DNA from: Acidimicrobiales bacterium
GTDB lineage: Bacteria > Actinomycetota > Acidimicrobiia > Acidimicrobiales > SHLQ01
Length of the DNA: 64,000 nucleotides
Assembly (NCBI GenBank): GCA_020628865.1
Contig: JAHDEJ010000003.1
Location: 1 to 64,000, forward strand
Reading direction: 5' to 3'
Position numbers and translations under genes: made by a program. Positions 19,282-28,355 of this stretch are shown here, piece by piece. Under the pieces are notes generated by a model. It searched no databases. It was not told where the DNA came from and saw only the letters and a program-made list of their open reading frames with translations. The number at the start of each line of letters is the position of its first letter. The stretch's first letter is position 1.

Positions 19282-20055
19282 TCAGCCGTGACGCAGCAGA
19301 AACTCCCGGACCGGTGCAACGACCCGCTCAGGCGCTTCGACGGTGATCGAGTGCCGAAGTCCCTCGAGAATCACGAGCGTCGAGTCCGGCAGCGCATCGT
19401 GGATGAACCGGTTGTGCCGTGGGCTGCACCCGGGATCGTGCTCACCGGTCATCACCAGACATGGCGCCTGGACTTCGCCGAGCCACGGCGCCATTTCCGT
19501 CTCGGCGTAGATGTCGAAGACCGTGAGGAAGACCTCGGCCGGCGTGCCCAGGACCTGCTCGATGCGGTGCCCGATTGCGTCCGGCCGGGCTTCTCGGAAG
19601 TCGTCCGTGTACCAACGATCGACGAGCGTCGGGAGCACGGCATCGATGCCCTCGTCGCGCATCCGGGCGATGACGGCGGCGAGGCGAGCACGGTCTTCGG
19701 CTGTCCGGCCCGCTGCCGTGCTGAGCAGCACGACCGAGGCGGTCTGCTCCGGAAAACGTTGGGCGTACCGCGGCCCGATCTGCCCGCCCAGGGAGTGCCC
19801 CACGACGTGGATCTGCTCGTGGCCGAGCCGGCCGCGGAGCTGCTCGAGATCGTCGACGAGGTCGTCGAGGTCGAACGGCACGTCGGTGATGGGGCTCTCG
19901 CCGTGGCCGCGTTGGTCGTACGAGACGCACGTGAAGACGTCGTCGAGTCCGGCGACGATCGGGGCGAAGGACGACTTTCTGGACCCGATGCCGTGCGCGA
20001 AGTAGACGGCCGGACCTGTCCCCGACACCTGATGGGCAAGATCGACAGCGGTCAC
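19282..20055 (-). CDS. Alpha/beta-hydrolase
   Basis: A 257-residue hydrolase with the complete triad: Ser in VVGHSLGGQIG, Asp in GEHDPGCS and His in GLRHSITVE. The oxyanion region is YFAHGIGS. The GTG start at 20055 overlaps the stop of the luciferase-like monooxygenase gene (GTGA), so the two are co-translated. A ring-cleavage-type C-C hydrolase, lactonase or esterase acting after the monooxygenase is a reasonable role; the substrate cannot be read from sequence. Confidence 0.88.
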   Translation of the reverse strand: MTAVDLAHQVSGTGPAVYFAHGIGSRKSSFAPIVAGLDDVFTCVSYDQRGHGESPITDVPFDLDDLVDDLEQLRGRLGHEQIHVVGHSLGGQIGPRYAQRFPEQTASVVLLSTAAGRTAEDRARLAAVIARMRDEGIDAVLPTLVDRWYTDDFREARPDAIGHRIEQVLGTPAEVFLTVFDIYAETEMAPWLGEVQAPCLVMTGEHDPGCSPRHNRFIHDALPDSTLVILEGLRHSITVEAPERVVAPVREFLLRHG

Positions 20056-21104
20056 GCGTCGATCCGATCGATCGGCGCCGTTCGTTCCGGCGAGGAGAAA
20101 TGCGGCATGACCTCCTCGGCGAAGCACGAGATCGTCTCCATCGTCGCCTGCTGTCCGACGGCGAAGTTCACGTTCAGGATGACCCGATCGATGCCGAGCT
20201 CGGCGTACGGTGCGAGCCGGTCCACCATCTCGGACGGGGTGCAGATCAGGAGGCTCTCGTCGAGCTCCTCGATGGTCTGGCTTCGGGGGATCTGACGGAT
20301 CATGCCGTTGTCCACGAGACCCGGACCGGTGTAGATGTTGTCGAAGCGCCCGTAGTACGAATGCGCCGCCTCGAGACGGGCGCGGCGCTCCGTCTCGTTC
20401 GATGCGAGGAACGCGACCCGCGACAGGCTGAGCGTCAGGTGGTCGCCGTCGGGGCCCATGTCGCTGCGGGCATGGTGAAACGCATCCACCTGGCTTCGCA
20501 ACATGTCGTCGTCGCCGGCCAGGGGCGTGGTCTGGATGTGGAAACCGCGTCGGGTGCACGCAGCGATGCCGGCGGGGTTCATCACGGCCATCATCAGCTG
20601 CGGCCCATCACCCACGGGCCGGGGCATGATCGTCAGTGGCTCGAACTGGTAGTAGTCGCCGTCCCACGAGACCTCCTCCGAGCCGAGGAGCGCCTGCAGC
20701 ACGTCGAGGGACTCGTCGAAGCGGGCGCGGGTTTCGTCCATCGGAACACCCAGGCGCTCCATCTCGTAGGGGAACGCGCCGCGCCCCACACCGAGAAGCA
20801 GGCGGCCGTCCGTGAGGATGTCTGCGACCACCAACTCTCCGGCGAAGATTCGCATGTCGTGCAGCGGCAGCACGACCACCGACGTCATGATGCGGATCTG
20901 CTCTGTGAGTGCAGCGATCTTCACGGCGAACTGCAGCGGGGCAGGGTTCATCAGGCAGTTGACGAGGTGGTGCTCGGTGAGGCTCACGGCATCGAAACCG
21001 AGCGCGTCGGCCAACACGGCCTGATCGATCATGTCGCGATACACGCGGTCGCCCCCGTACGACTTGTCCGGGTAGTCGGCCGACAGCTGGATGCTGAACT
21101 GCAT
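20052..21104 (-). CDS. Luciferase-like monooxygenase
   Basis: A 350-residue TIM-barrel flavin- or F420-dependent oxidoreductase of the bacterial luciferase superfamily. Recognisable parts are AVSLTEHHLVN near residue 42, the core strand RIMTSVVVLPLHD, and LLLGVGRGAFPYEM. The ATG at 21104 starts the conserved barrel; an upstream frame to 21143 is unlikely. It is followed by a co-translated hydrolase. Divergently, 95 bp away, lies an aminotransferase and a second luciferase-like enzyme, so the four genes may serve one catabolic route. Confidence 0.85.
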   Translation of the reverse strand: MQFSIQLSADYPDKSYGGDRVYRDMIDQAVLADALGFDAVSLTEHHLVNCLMNPAPLQFAVKIAALTEQIRIMTSVVVLPLHDMRIFAGELVVADILTDGRLLLGVGRGAFPYEMERLGVPMDETRARFDESLDVLQALLGSEEVSWDGDYYQFEPLTIMPRPVGDGPQLMMAVMNPAGIAACTRRGFHIQTTPLAGDDDMLRSQVDAFHHARSDMGPDGDHLTLSLSRVAFLASNETERRARLEAAHSYYGRFDNIYTGPGLVDNGMIRQIPRSQTIEELDESLLICTPSEMVDRLAPYAELGIDRVILNVNFAVGQQATMETISCFAEEVMPHFSSPERTAPIDRIDA

Positions 21105-21199
21105 CGCGCCACGATGCCATGACCGGTTCCGCCGAGCAACCATGGGCGAGGGTCCGGTGGCTAACGTGTCAGCTCCGGACGACCGCCGTGGAGACTGCG

Positions 21200-22378
21200 A
21201 TGCGATACACCACCACCGTGAACCGTCTCGCCACCGAGGGCGCCGATGGTTGGGCCGTGTACCGGCGGGCCAAGGAGCTGATGGCGTCCGGCACCGACAT
21301 CATCGAGATGGCGATCGGCGAGCCCGACGTGCCCACGCCGGAGTCCATCACCACAGCGGCCATCGACGCGCTCCGTGCGGGGCGCACGAACTATGCCGCC
21401 AGCGCCGGTGAGCCGGAACTGCGGAACGCCCTCGCGGCACGCTATTCGTCACGCCTCGGGCGTGAGATCACACCGGATCGGTTCATCTGTTTCCCGGGAA
21501 CCCAGACGGCGCTCTACACGGTGATGCGCGGCATCGCCGGGCCCGGCGACGAGGTGATCGTAGGCGATCCGATGTACGCAACCTACGGCTCGGTCATCGC
21601 CGCCTCAGGCGCGACCGCTGTACCCGTGCCGCTCCGGGCCGAACACGGTTTCCGGATCCAGGCGACAGACATCGCCGCGGCCGTCACCCCAGCGACGACT
21701 GCGGTGCTGCTGAACACCCCACACAACCCGACGGGCGCCGTGCTCGCGGGCGACGACGTGCGAGCCATCGGCGAGGTCGCCCAACGGCACGACCTCTGGA
21801 TCGTCGCGGACGAGGTGTACGAGGACATGATCCACGGCGACACGCCGTTCGTCTCTCCACTGTCCGACCCGGAATTCGAAGATCGAGTGGTGGTCGTCAA
21901 CTCGATTTCGAAGTCGCATGCCGCCCCCGGCCTCCGCAGCGGGTGGTGCGTGGGATCCACCGACTTCTGCGTGCGGCTGCTCCCGCTCTGCGAGGCCGTG
22001 CTCTTCGGAAACCAACCCTTCATCGCCGATGCGACGGCGCTCGCGGTCTCCCGACCATCGCCCGTCGCACACGGCATGTCGACCCGCTTCGCGGCACGCG
22101 CGGTACGGCTGGCCGAGCGATTGCACGAAGCGACCGATCTCCGGGTGCAGCTTCCGGGCGCCGGGATGTTCGCGCTGGTCGACGTGTCATCCACCGGTCG
22201 TACGGGCCTGGAGCTGGCCAACGACCTCCTCGATCAGGCCGGTGTCGCCGTGATGCCCGGTGCATCGTTCGGCGCGTCGCTCGAGCGCTGGATCCGCATT
22301 TCGCTGACGCGAGAGGACGACGAGTTCGACATCGGATGCAACCGCATCATCGCCCATGTGAACGGAGCCCGACCATGA
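21200..22378 (+). CDS. Class I/II PLP aminotransferase
   Basis: A 392-residue fold-type I enzyme of the aspartate aminotransferase group. Motifs are TPHNPTG, VADEVYEDM, the PLP lysine in NSISKSHAAPGLRSGW, and the carboxylate-binding Arg in RWIRISLT. The ATG at 21200 begins the family's N-terminus. The stop overlaps the next start (ATGA). The substrate amino acid is not determinable. Confidence 0.9.
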   Translation: MRYTTTVNRLATEGADGWAVYRRAKELMASGTDIIEMAIGEPDVPTPESITTAAIDALRAGRTNYAASAGEPELRNALAARYSSRLGREITPDRFICFPGTQTALYTVMRGIAGPGDEVIVGDPMYATYGSVIAASGATAVPVPLRAEHGFRIQATDIAAAVTPATTAVLLNTPHNPTGAVLAGDDVRAIGEVAQRHDLWIVADEVYEDMIHGDTPFVSPLSDPEFEDRVVVVNSISKSHAAPGLRSGWCVGSTDFCVRLLPLCEAVLFGNQPFIADATALAVSRPSPVAHGMSTRFAARAVRLAERLHEATDLRVQLPGAGMFALVDVSSTGRTGLELANDLLDQAGVAVMPGASFGASLERWIRISLTREDDEFDIGCNRIIAHVNGARP

Positions 22379-23304
22379 CACAACCTGCACCTGGAAGCGA
22401 CCGGATGAAGATCGGTGTCCAACTGCCCGAGGTCGAGTGGGAAGTGCCGTTTCCCGAGCTGATCGCCATGGCCCAGGCCGCCGAGACCGTGGGTTTCGAC
22501 TCGGTCTGGTACGGCGATCATCTGATCTACGACCTCCCCGTCGGTCCCCGGGGCCCATGGGAGGCCTGGACGACACTTGCAGCGCTCGCAGCGTCGACCT
22601 CGACCATCGAGCTTGGCCCGCTCGTCGCGTCCACCAGCTTCCACGCACCGGCAATGCTGGCCAAGCAGGCGGCCACCGTCGATGCCATCTCGCAGGGGCG
22701 GCTGATCGTCGGACTCGGCGCCGGATGGAACCGCCGCGAGTACGACGCCTTCGGCTTTCCCTACGACCACCGGGTGAGTCGGTTCGAGGAAGCGTTCACG
22801 ATCATTCGGTCGCTGCTCGCCGACGGAGAGATCGACTTTCACGGCGAGTACTACAGCGCTGACCGATGCGTCCTGCATCCTCGATCGCCCGGCGAACGGG
22901 GCCCGCGCCTGATGGTCGGTTCGATCGGCCCGCGCATGCTGGGAATCACGCTGCCGCACGTGGACGCGTGGAACATGTGGTGGAATCAGTACGGGAACTC
23001 CGCTGAAGGCTTCGCCGAAGTCAAGGCTCGGGTGGACGAGCTCGTCGAGGCAGCGGGTCGACGGCCAGGCGCGGTGGAGGCGACGGCTGCCGTGCATGTA
23101 CGACTCGACGGGGGCTCGGGTCGCCAGATGGGCGACCACAGCGACGTCGAGGTGCAGCCGCTGACCGGCACACCCATGGACCTCGCCGACCAACTTCGTG
23201 CGTTCGAATCGGCCGGAGCGCGACATGTGCAGCTCGTCGTCGACCCGATCACCCGGAGCACCATCGAATGGTTGGGAGACGTGCTGGTCGAGTTCCGAAG
23301 GTGA
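22375..23304 (+). CDS. F420-type luciferase-like oxidoreductase
   Basis: A 309-residue luciferase-superfamily protein with DSVWYGDHLIYD, ELGPLVASTSFHAP, and RLIVGLGAGWNRREYDAFG, which are typical of F420-dependent reductases and dehydrogenases in actinobacteria. Start at ATG 22375 overlaps the aminotransferase stop; an alternative ATG at 22405 (MKIGVQ) removes ten poorly conserved residues. It probably works with the aminotransferase. Confidence 0.85.
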   Translation: MTQPAPGSDRMKIGVQLPEVEWEVPFPELIAMAQAAETVGFDSVWYGDHLIYDLPVGPRGPWEAWTTLAALAASTSTIELGPLVASTSFHAPAMLAKQAATVDAISQGRLIVGLGAGWNRREYDAFGFPYDHRVSRFEEAFTIIRSLLADGEIDFHGEYYSADRCVLHPRSPGERGPRLMVGSIGPRMLGITLPHVDAWNMWWNQYGNSAEGFAEVKARVDELVEAAGRRPGAVEATAAVHVRLDGGSGRQMGDHSDVEVQPLTGTPMDLADQLRAFESAGARHVQLVVDPITRSTIEWLGDVLVEFRR

Positions 23305-23329
23305 GCGAACGGACGCACTCCGCCCAGGG

Positions 23330-24844
23330 TCAGAGCACGTTGTCGTAGACCCAGTCGTTGTACCGAACGCCCTCGGGCAAGACGTGCACGGTGGCCTGGT
23401 CGTCGGGTACGTGCCGCCAGTTCGGAGCTCCGCCGTTCGCATAGAGCGAGCGCAGGAAGGCGCGGCGACGCTGGCTCTCCAGAACCCGGTGCGTCAGCTC
23501 CTCGACGTCCCATCGTCGATGCAACAGGGCGTCCAGTTCGGCCTGGAGGGTGCCGTGCTCTGCTGCTCCGGCGAGGTTGGTCAGCTCGTGCGGATCGCCG
23601 TCGAGATTGAACAACTGTGCCGGGTCGCAGCCGCTCCAGACGTACTTCCACGCGCCGCGCTTCGCCATGAGGATCGGCGCGGTGGCGCCCTCGGACAGGT
23701 TCTCCCCGAACACGATGTCCTCTTCTGGAGCCACGGGAGCACCATCGAGGGCCGGTACCAGTGATCGGCCGGCCATGGGATCGACGGGCTCGACCCGGCC
23801 ATCTCCGGACCCGGCCAACTCCAGGAATGTGGGGAGGAGGTCCACCAGCGACACGTTGGCGGAGACCCGTGTCGGTGAAAATCGCTCCGGCCAGCTGATC
23901 ATCAACGGGATCCGCGACGACCCCTCGAAGAAGGACCGCTTGTACCAGAGGCCACGCTCGCCGAGCATGTCGCCATGATCGGTGGTGAACACCACCACGG
24001 TGTTCTCGGCCATGCCTGATTCGCGCAACGCCTGGAGGACGCCGCCCACCAGATCGTCGACATAGCTGACCGCGCCGTAGTAGCCGTGGCGGGCCAGGCG
24101 AACCTGATCAGGCGACGGCTGAAACGACTCGAGCCCGTACTGGCGCCGGAGCCGCCGACTGTAGGGGTCGTCATCCTCGATCAACGGGACAGCCGGCATG
24201 TCGATGTCGTCGGCCGAATAGCGGCCGAAGTGGGAGTGCGGGCTCTGGTACGGGTCGTGCGGATGCGTGAACGACACCGTGAGATGCCAGGGGGCACCCT
24301 CGTCCACACCAACGTTGCGCGCCAGGTCGAACAGCTTGCGCCGAGCCCGATGCGCAACCTCCTCGTCGTAGTCCATCTGGACGTTGCGCGTGCAGGGTCC
24401 GGCAAGCGTGAACGACCGCGCATCGTTGCTGTGCGCCTCGGTGGCCTCGTTCCAATCACCGGTCCACGAGAAACTGCTCGGGTAGATGTCGGTGGTGAGG
24501 CGCTCGTGGTAGCCGTGCAGCTGATCTGCGCCGACGAAGTGCATCTTGCCGACCAGCGCCGTGTGGTAGCCGGCGGCGTCCAGATAGTGCGCAAAGGTCG
24601 GAATCGAGCTGGGAAAATCGGCCCCGTTGTCGTACGCACCGATCTCGGACGCCAGTCGACCGGACATCATCGAGAACCGCGAAGGCGCACACAACGGAAA
24701 GTTCGTGTAGGCGGCGTCGAACACCACCGACCGCTCGGCCAGTGCATCGATGTGCGGCGTGTCGGCGATCGTGTTCCCATATGCGCCCAGGAACGAGGCG
24801 TTCATCTGGTCGACCTGGATGAAGAGAAGGTTCGGCTGCGTCAT
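23330..24844 (-). CDS. betC: Choline-sulfatase-like sulfatase
   Basis: A 504-residue sulfatase. The formylglycine site is PLCAPSR near residue 51 and the metal residues appear as QVD near the N-terminus and TTDHGD. The segments GAYDNGADFPSSIPTFAHYL and KMHFVGADQLHG match choline sulfatases (BetC), which release choline from choline-O-sulfate as a carbon, sulfur or osmolyte source. No signal peptide is seen, so it is cytoplasmic as in BetC. No betaine-synthesis genes are adjacent. The exact substrate is a family-level inference. Confidence 0.85.
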   Translation of the reverse strand: MTQPNLLFIQVDQMNASFLGAYGNTIADTPHIDALAERSVVFDAAYTNFPLCAPSRFSMMSGRLASEIGAYDNGADFPSSIPTFAHYLDAAGYHTALVGKMHFVGADQLHGYHERLTTDIYPSSFSWTGDWNEATEAHSNDARSFTLAGPCTRNVQMDYDEEVAHRARRKLFDLARNVGVDEGAPWHLTVSFTHPHDPYQSPHSHFGRYSADDIDMPAVPLIEDDDPYSRRLRRQYGLESFQPSPDQVRLARHGYYGAVSYVDDLVGGVLQALRESGMAENTVVVFTTDHGDMLGERGLWYKRSFFEGSSRIPLMISWPERFSPTRVSANVSLVDLLPTFLELAGSGDGRVEPVDPMAGRSLVPALDGAPVAPEEDIVFGENLSEGATAPILMAKRGAWKYVWSGCDPAQLFNLDGDPHELTNLAGAAEHGTLQAELDALLHRRWDVEELTHRVLESQRRRAFLRSLYANGGAPNWRHVPDDQATVHVLPEGVRYNDWVYDNVL

Positions 24845-24944
24845 CGAAGCACTATCGCAGCACGAGAGCGAGCGCGCGCGATCGGCCCGCTGAGCCGGAA
24901 GCGCAAGTATCGTCGGCTCTGCTCATCTGCAGTGAAGGAACCCC

Positions 24945-25895
24945 ATGGCTGGTGGACTGGTCGGATTGCTCGACGATGTGGCGGCGCTCGCGAAGCTTGC
25001 CGCTGCGTCCATCGACGACGTCGGCGCCGCTGCCGGCCGGGCGAGTGCGAAGGCCGCAGGGGTCGTGGTGGACGACGCCGCGGTGACGCCCGCGTACGTA
25101 CAGGGCCTGGCCGCCAACCGGGAGCTGCCGATCATCAAGCGCATCGCGACCGGTTCGCTCAAGAACAAGCTCCTCTTCATCACACCGGCCGCGTTGCTCC
25201 TCAGCGCCATCGCTCCCTTGCTGGTCGAGATCATCCTCATGGCAGGCGGCACATACCTGTGTTTCGAGGGCGCCGAGAAGATCTACCACAAGCTCTCGGG
25301 CGACGATCACGACCACGACGTACCCGCTGCGGTCAAGGGCCCTGAGGCCGAGGAAGCCACCGTTGCCTCCGCAGTCCGAACGGACTTCATCCTGTCGGCG
25401 GAGATCATGGTGATTTCGTTGAAGGAGGTGATCGACGAAACCTTCTTCCAGCGAGCGATCATCCTCGTCGTCGTGGCCCTGTTCATCACGGCGATCGTCT
25501 ACGGCGTCGTGGCGCTGATCGTGAAGATGGACGACATCGGCCTGTCGCTCGCCGAGCGGGACTCCGAGTCCTCGCAGCGCCTCGGCCGGGCGATGGTTGC
25601 CGGCATGCCGAAGTTGCTCACCTTCCTGTCCGTGATCGGCACGGCCGCGATGCTGTGGGTCGGCGGCCACATCATGATCGTGGGGGCACACGAGCTGGGT
25701 TGGGATCTGCCTTACGACATCGTCCACGACCTCGAAGCGTCCGTCGAAGACGTGTCCGGGGTCGGCGGGCTGCTTGCCTGGCTGGTGAACACTGCGCTCT
25801 CCGCCGTGGTCGGGCTCGTCGTGGGTGCGCTGGTGGTCGCCGTCGTGTCTCGTTTCCACGGCAGCGATCACGCGGAACACGCCGCCGCGCATTGA
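24945..25895 (+). CDS. DUF808 integral membrane protein
   Basis: A 316-residue membrane protein of the DUF808 (YedI) family, recognised by the N-terminal GLLDDVAALAKLAAASIDDV and later TPAALLLSAIAP and FLSVIGTAAMLWVGGHI. Five to six hydrophobic helices are visible, with a His/Asp-rich loop (GDDHDHD) near residue 125 that could bind metal. The function of the family is unknown. An AAGGA site precedes the ATG. Divergent from the sulfatase gene. Confidence 0.88.
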   Translation: MAGGLVGLLDDVAALAKLAAASIDDVGAAAGRASAKAAGVVVDDAAVTPAYVQGLAANRELPIIKRIATGSLKNKLLFITPAALLLSAIAPLLVEIILMAGGTYLCFEGAEKIYHKLSGDDHDHDVPAAVKGPEAEEATVASAVRTDFILSAEIMVISLKEVIDETFFQRAIILVVVALFITAIVYGVVALIVKMDDIGLSLAERDSESSQRLGRAMVAGMPKLLTFLSVIGTAAMLWVGGHIMIVGAHELGWDLPYDIVHDLEASVEDVSGVGGLLAWLVNTALSAVVGLVVGALVVAVVSRFHGSDHAEHAAAH

Positions 25896-25925
25896 GCCGT
25901 CGGCCCCGGTGGCGCCGGAGGTTGG

Positions 25926-27164
25926 TCAGAGCGCCATCTGCGCCCGCCCGAGCTCCGTCAGATCGTCCACGGTCGCCCGTCCGCTGAAGCCGACCTCGAA
26001 GTCGCGGGGCTTGAAGTCGGGTGAGCTCCGCCCATCGAGGAAGTGGGCGGCCTGCTGCCGGGCATACATGAGGTTCTTCGGACAGCGAGGTGTGGCGGCG
26101 ATGTACATGACGTTGGCTTGCTCCTCGCCCTGATGCTCGTCCTCCACGCCGTGGATCACATCCGGGTGCCACCAGACCGTGTCGCCGGGCTCGACCTCGG
26201 GAATGCTGACCATGCCGTGCATCAACTCGGGATGACTGGCCTCGTCGGCGCCCAGCACGCGTCCTGGCTCTGCGAGCAGCAGCTCGTCATCGGCCACGTC
26301 GGGTTGGAGAGACCGGAGCAGCACGTGCGCGATGCCGTCGACGAGCGGGAGAAGGCGGAGCGTGCCGGTGTGAGGGCCTTGCGTCGTCAGCGCCGTCCAT
26401 CCCTGAAAGGTGCGAAATGCCGAACACACGGTGGCGGAATCGAACTCGCGGGTCTGCGTGCGATGTGCGGCGCGCCACGGGTCGTAGCTCGTCCAGTCGT
26501 CGGAGAAGAGGTTTGCGTAGACGGCCCGGTAGGCGGGGTCCACCCATCGTTCGAACGATCCGGTGTCGATGTGCGGAGCGAGACCCAGCGTCGAATCACC
26601 GGGATCACGGCGACGGATGCGGTCCGCGTAGACGAAATCGTGAGCGGGATCGAATTCGGGTCCGGCGGGGGCGTTCACGTCCCAGAGGCCATTGAGGAAG
26701 CGCTTGGTGCGTGCCATCGACTCTGCCTGACGGGCCAGCACCTGGGGGAGTGACCAGTAGATGTCGAAGATCTGCGGGTTGCCGAAGCTGAGGTTGTCGA
26801 AGAAGTCGTCGGCCACGCCGGCGTTCAGCCGGTCGTGGTAGTCGTTCGTGGCGAGATACTCGCCGAGGTCCCGGTTCCACTGCTCGGCCGTGGCCCGAGG
26901 GAACACACCGCGGATGACCACACAGCCCCGCCGGCGAATCTCGGTGATGGTCTCGGCGCTGACGGCGTTGTGTTCGATCTGTTCGAAGGGGACCTCCGGA
27001 ATCACGGACCCACCGGCATCGGTCACCCGGCGGATCTCGATCGCCTCGTCCTCCATGCGCGCTCGTATCTGGGCGAACCGGGCCTCGGTGTCACACACGC
27101 CACGAAGGGCGGCCTTGGTGCTTCGGATCGAATCTCGGACGTGGTCGGGGACGGGTCGAGCCAT
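25926..27164 (-). CDS. DUF1479 (YbiU-like) putative dioxygenase
   Basis: A 412-residue protein of the DUF1479 family, related in fold to Fe(II)/2-oxoglutarate dioxygenases. Candidate metal residues are the HID of LGLAPHIDTGSFERW and the later His in WWHPDVIHGVED. The family's start region RRRGCVVIRGVFP is present. ATG 27164 (MARPVPDH) is used; the frame is open for another 42 bases. E. coli YbiU has no proven substrate, so none is given here. Confidence 0.85.
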   Translation of the reverse strand: MARPVPDHVRDSIRSTKAALRGVCDTEARFAQIRARMEDEAIEIRRVTDAGGSVIPEVPFEQIEHNAVSAETITEIRRRGCVVIRGVFPRATAEQWNRDLGEYLATNDYHDRLNAGVADDFFDNLSFGNPQIFDIYWSLPQVLARQAESMARTKRFLNGLWDVNAPAGPEFDPAHDFVYADRIRRRDPGDSTLGLAPHIDTGSFERWVDPAYRAVYANLFSDDWTSYDPWRAAHRTQTREFDSATVCSAFRTFQGWTALTTQGPHTGTLRLLPLVDGIAHVLLRSLQPDVADDELLLAEPGRVLGADEASHPELMHGMVSIPEVEPGDTVWWHPDVIHGVEDEHQGEEQANVMYIAATPRCPKNLMYARQQAAHFLDGRSSPDFKPRDFEVGFSGRATVDDLTELGRAQMAL

Positions 27165-27215
27165 GGCCGAATCGTAGTTGCACCTGCTCCGACGGTGCCG
27201 TGTCACGGTGGACGC

Positions 27216-28235
27216 TCAGAGCGGCTCGATGCTCCAGGTGGCGGGGTCGACGAGGTTGCCGAGGTGCAGGTGCCAGCGACGGCGTTCCCCTGCGCGAATG
27301 TCGGCGTCGACGCGGAACACCCGGTTGCCCCAGCTGGTCGGGGGAGCGAGCGGAGATGTCGTGAGCGAGACTTGGTCGTCGAATGCGGTGTCGAACCAGA
27401 CGCACAGGCCGTCGACGACCGCATCCGTGCCGGCCGTTCGGTCGATGACGTGGTCAACGGCGAGGGCCTCGAGCGAGGGCAGGTCGTTCAGCGAGAATTC
27501 GAGGACCGGTACCGGCGGTTGGACCGTGGACGCGACCGAGCCGGGCCGGGCCCACACCTGGTCCATCCGTCCGGTGTCGAATCGGGCGGCCGTGAGGGAG
27601 TGCTCCGTGGCCGACAGGTCGAGATCATCGGGCAGCTGGATGTTCCACAACCGACGGACCCGATACTCGGGAGCGAACGTGACCGGTTCGACGAACAACC
27701 GGAACGCGGCCGGCAGCACCCGTCCGCCGGGGCGGAGCACCCGATCTCGAAGGTCGAGCACGTTCTCCACCATGTTCTCGTTGAACAGTTCGTCGCCCAT
27801 CTGTTCGTGCAGGATCACGTCCACTGGTTCCGGCGGGGTGAACTCACGGCTGTTGGTGCGGACGAAATCGATGTTGTCGCAGCCGTTGTGCGCCGCGATC
27901 TCCCGAGCGAGGTCGATGATCTCGCCGTGCTCGAGGGCATACACCTTCGCTGCGCCGGCTCGGCTGGCCATGCACGCGAGGATGCCGGATCCCGTTCCGA
28001 GGTCGACGACCACGTCGCCCGGTCTGATGTTGGACTGGATGCCACGGTGGTAGGCGTCGACGCGAACCCGGTCGCTCAGCATTTCCTCGTGTTCCGAGAG
28101 GCCGGTGAAGTTCGTTTCGTTCATGAGGTCGTAGACGACGCTCGTCAGCCACCCGTTGGATGCGACACGCTGTGCCCCGAAGCCGAGGGCGGAACGTGCG
28201 GCTCTGGTGGCGGAGGAACGGACGCGATGCAACAT
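27216..28235 (-). CDS. Protein arginine methyltransferase-like enzyme
   Basis: About 339 residues. The SAM motif VVDLGTGSGI (77-86), the double-Glu loop HEQMGDELFNE with E144 and E153 nine residues apart, and TSPLAPPTSWGNRVF near 293-307 correspond in order to the Rossmann, double-E and THW elements of eukaryotic type I protein arginine methyltransferases, although the THW histidine is Ser301. PRMTs are common in eukaryotes and rare in bacteria. The protein or small-molecule target is unknown. ATG 28235 is used, but 28286 would add 17 residues; neither has a convincing ribosome site. Confidence 0.8.
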   Translation of the reverse strand: MLHRVRSSATRAARSALGFGAQRVASNGWLTSVVYDLMNETNFTGLSEHEEMLSDRVRVDAYHRGIQSNIRPGDVVVDLGTGSGILACMASRAGAAKVYALEHGEIIDLAREIAAHNGCDNIDFVRTNSREFTPPEPVDVILHEQMGDELFNENMVENVLDLRDRVLRPGGRVLPAAFRLFVEPVTFAPEYRVRRLWNIQLPDDLDLSATEHSLTAARFDTGRMDQVWARPGSVASTVQPPVPVLEFSLNDLPSLEALAVDHVIDRTAGTDAVVDGLCVWFDTAFDDQVSLTTSPLAPPTSWGNRVFRVDADIRAGERRRWHLHLGNLVDPATWSIEPL

Positions 28236-28355
28236 GCCACGAAGGCTACGGGGCTGCCCGCGCCCATCGACGAACGTCGACCGCATTCAGGTCATGACGC
28301 CTGCGATACGATCCGAATCGGCGGCCGGGCACGGCCGGCCTACCGGGGAGCGCAC

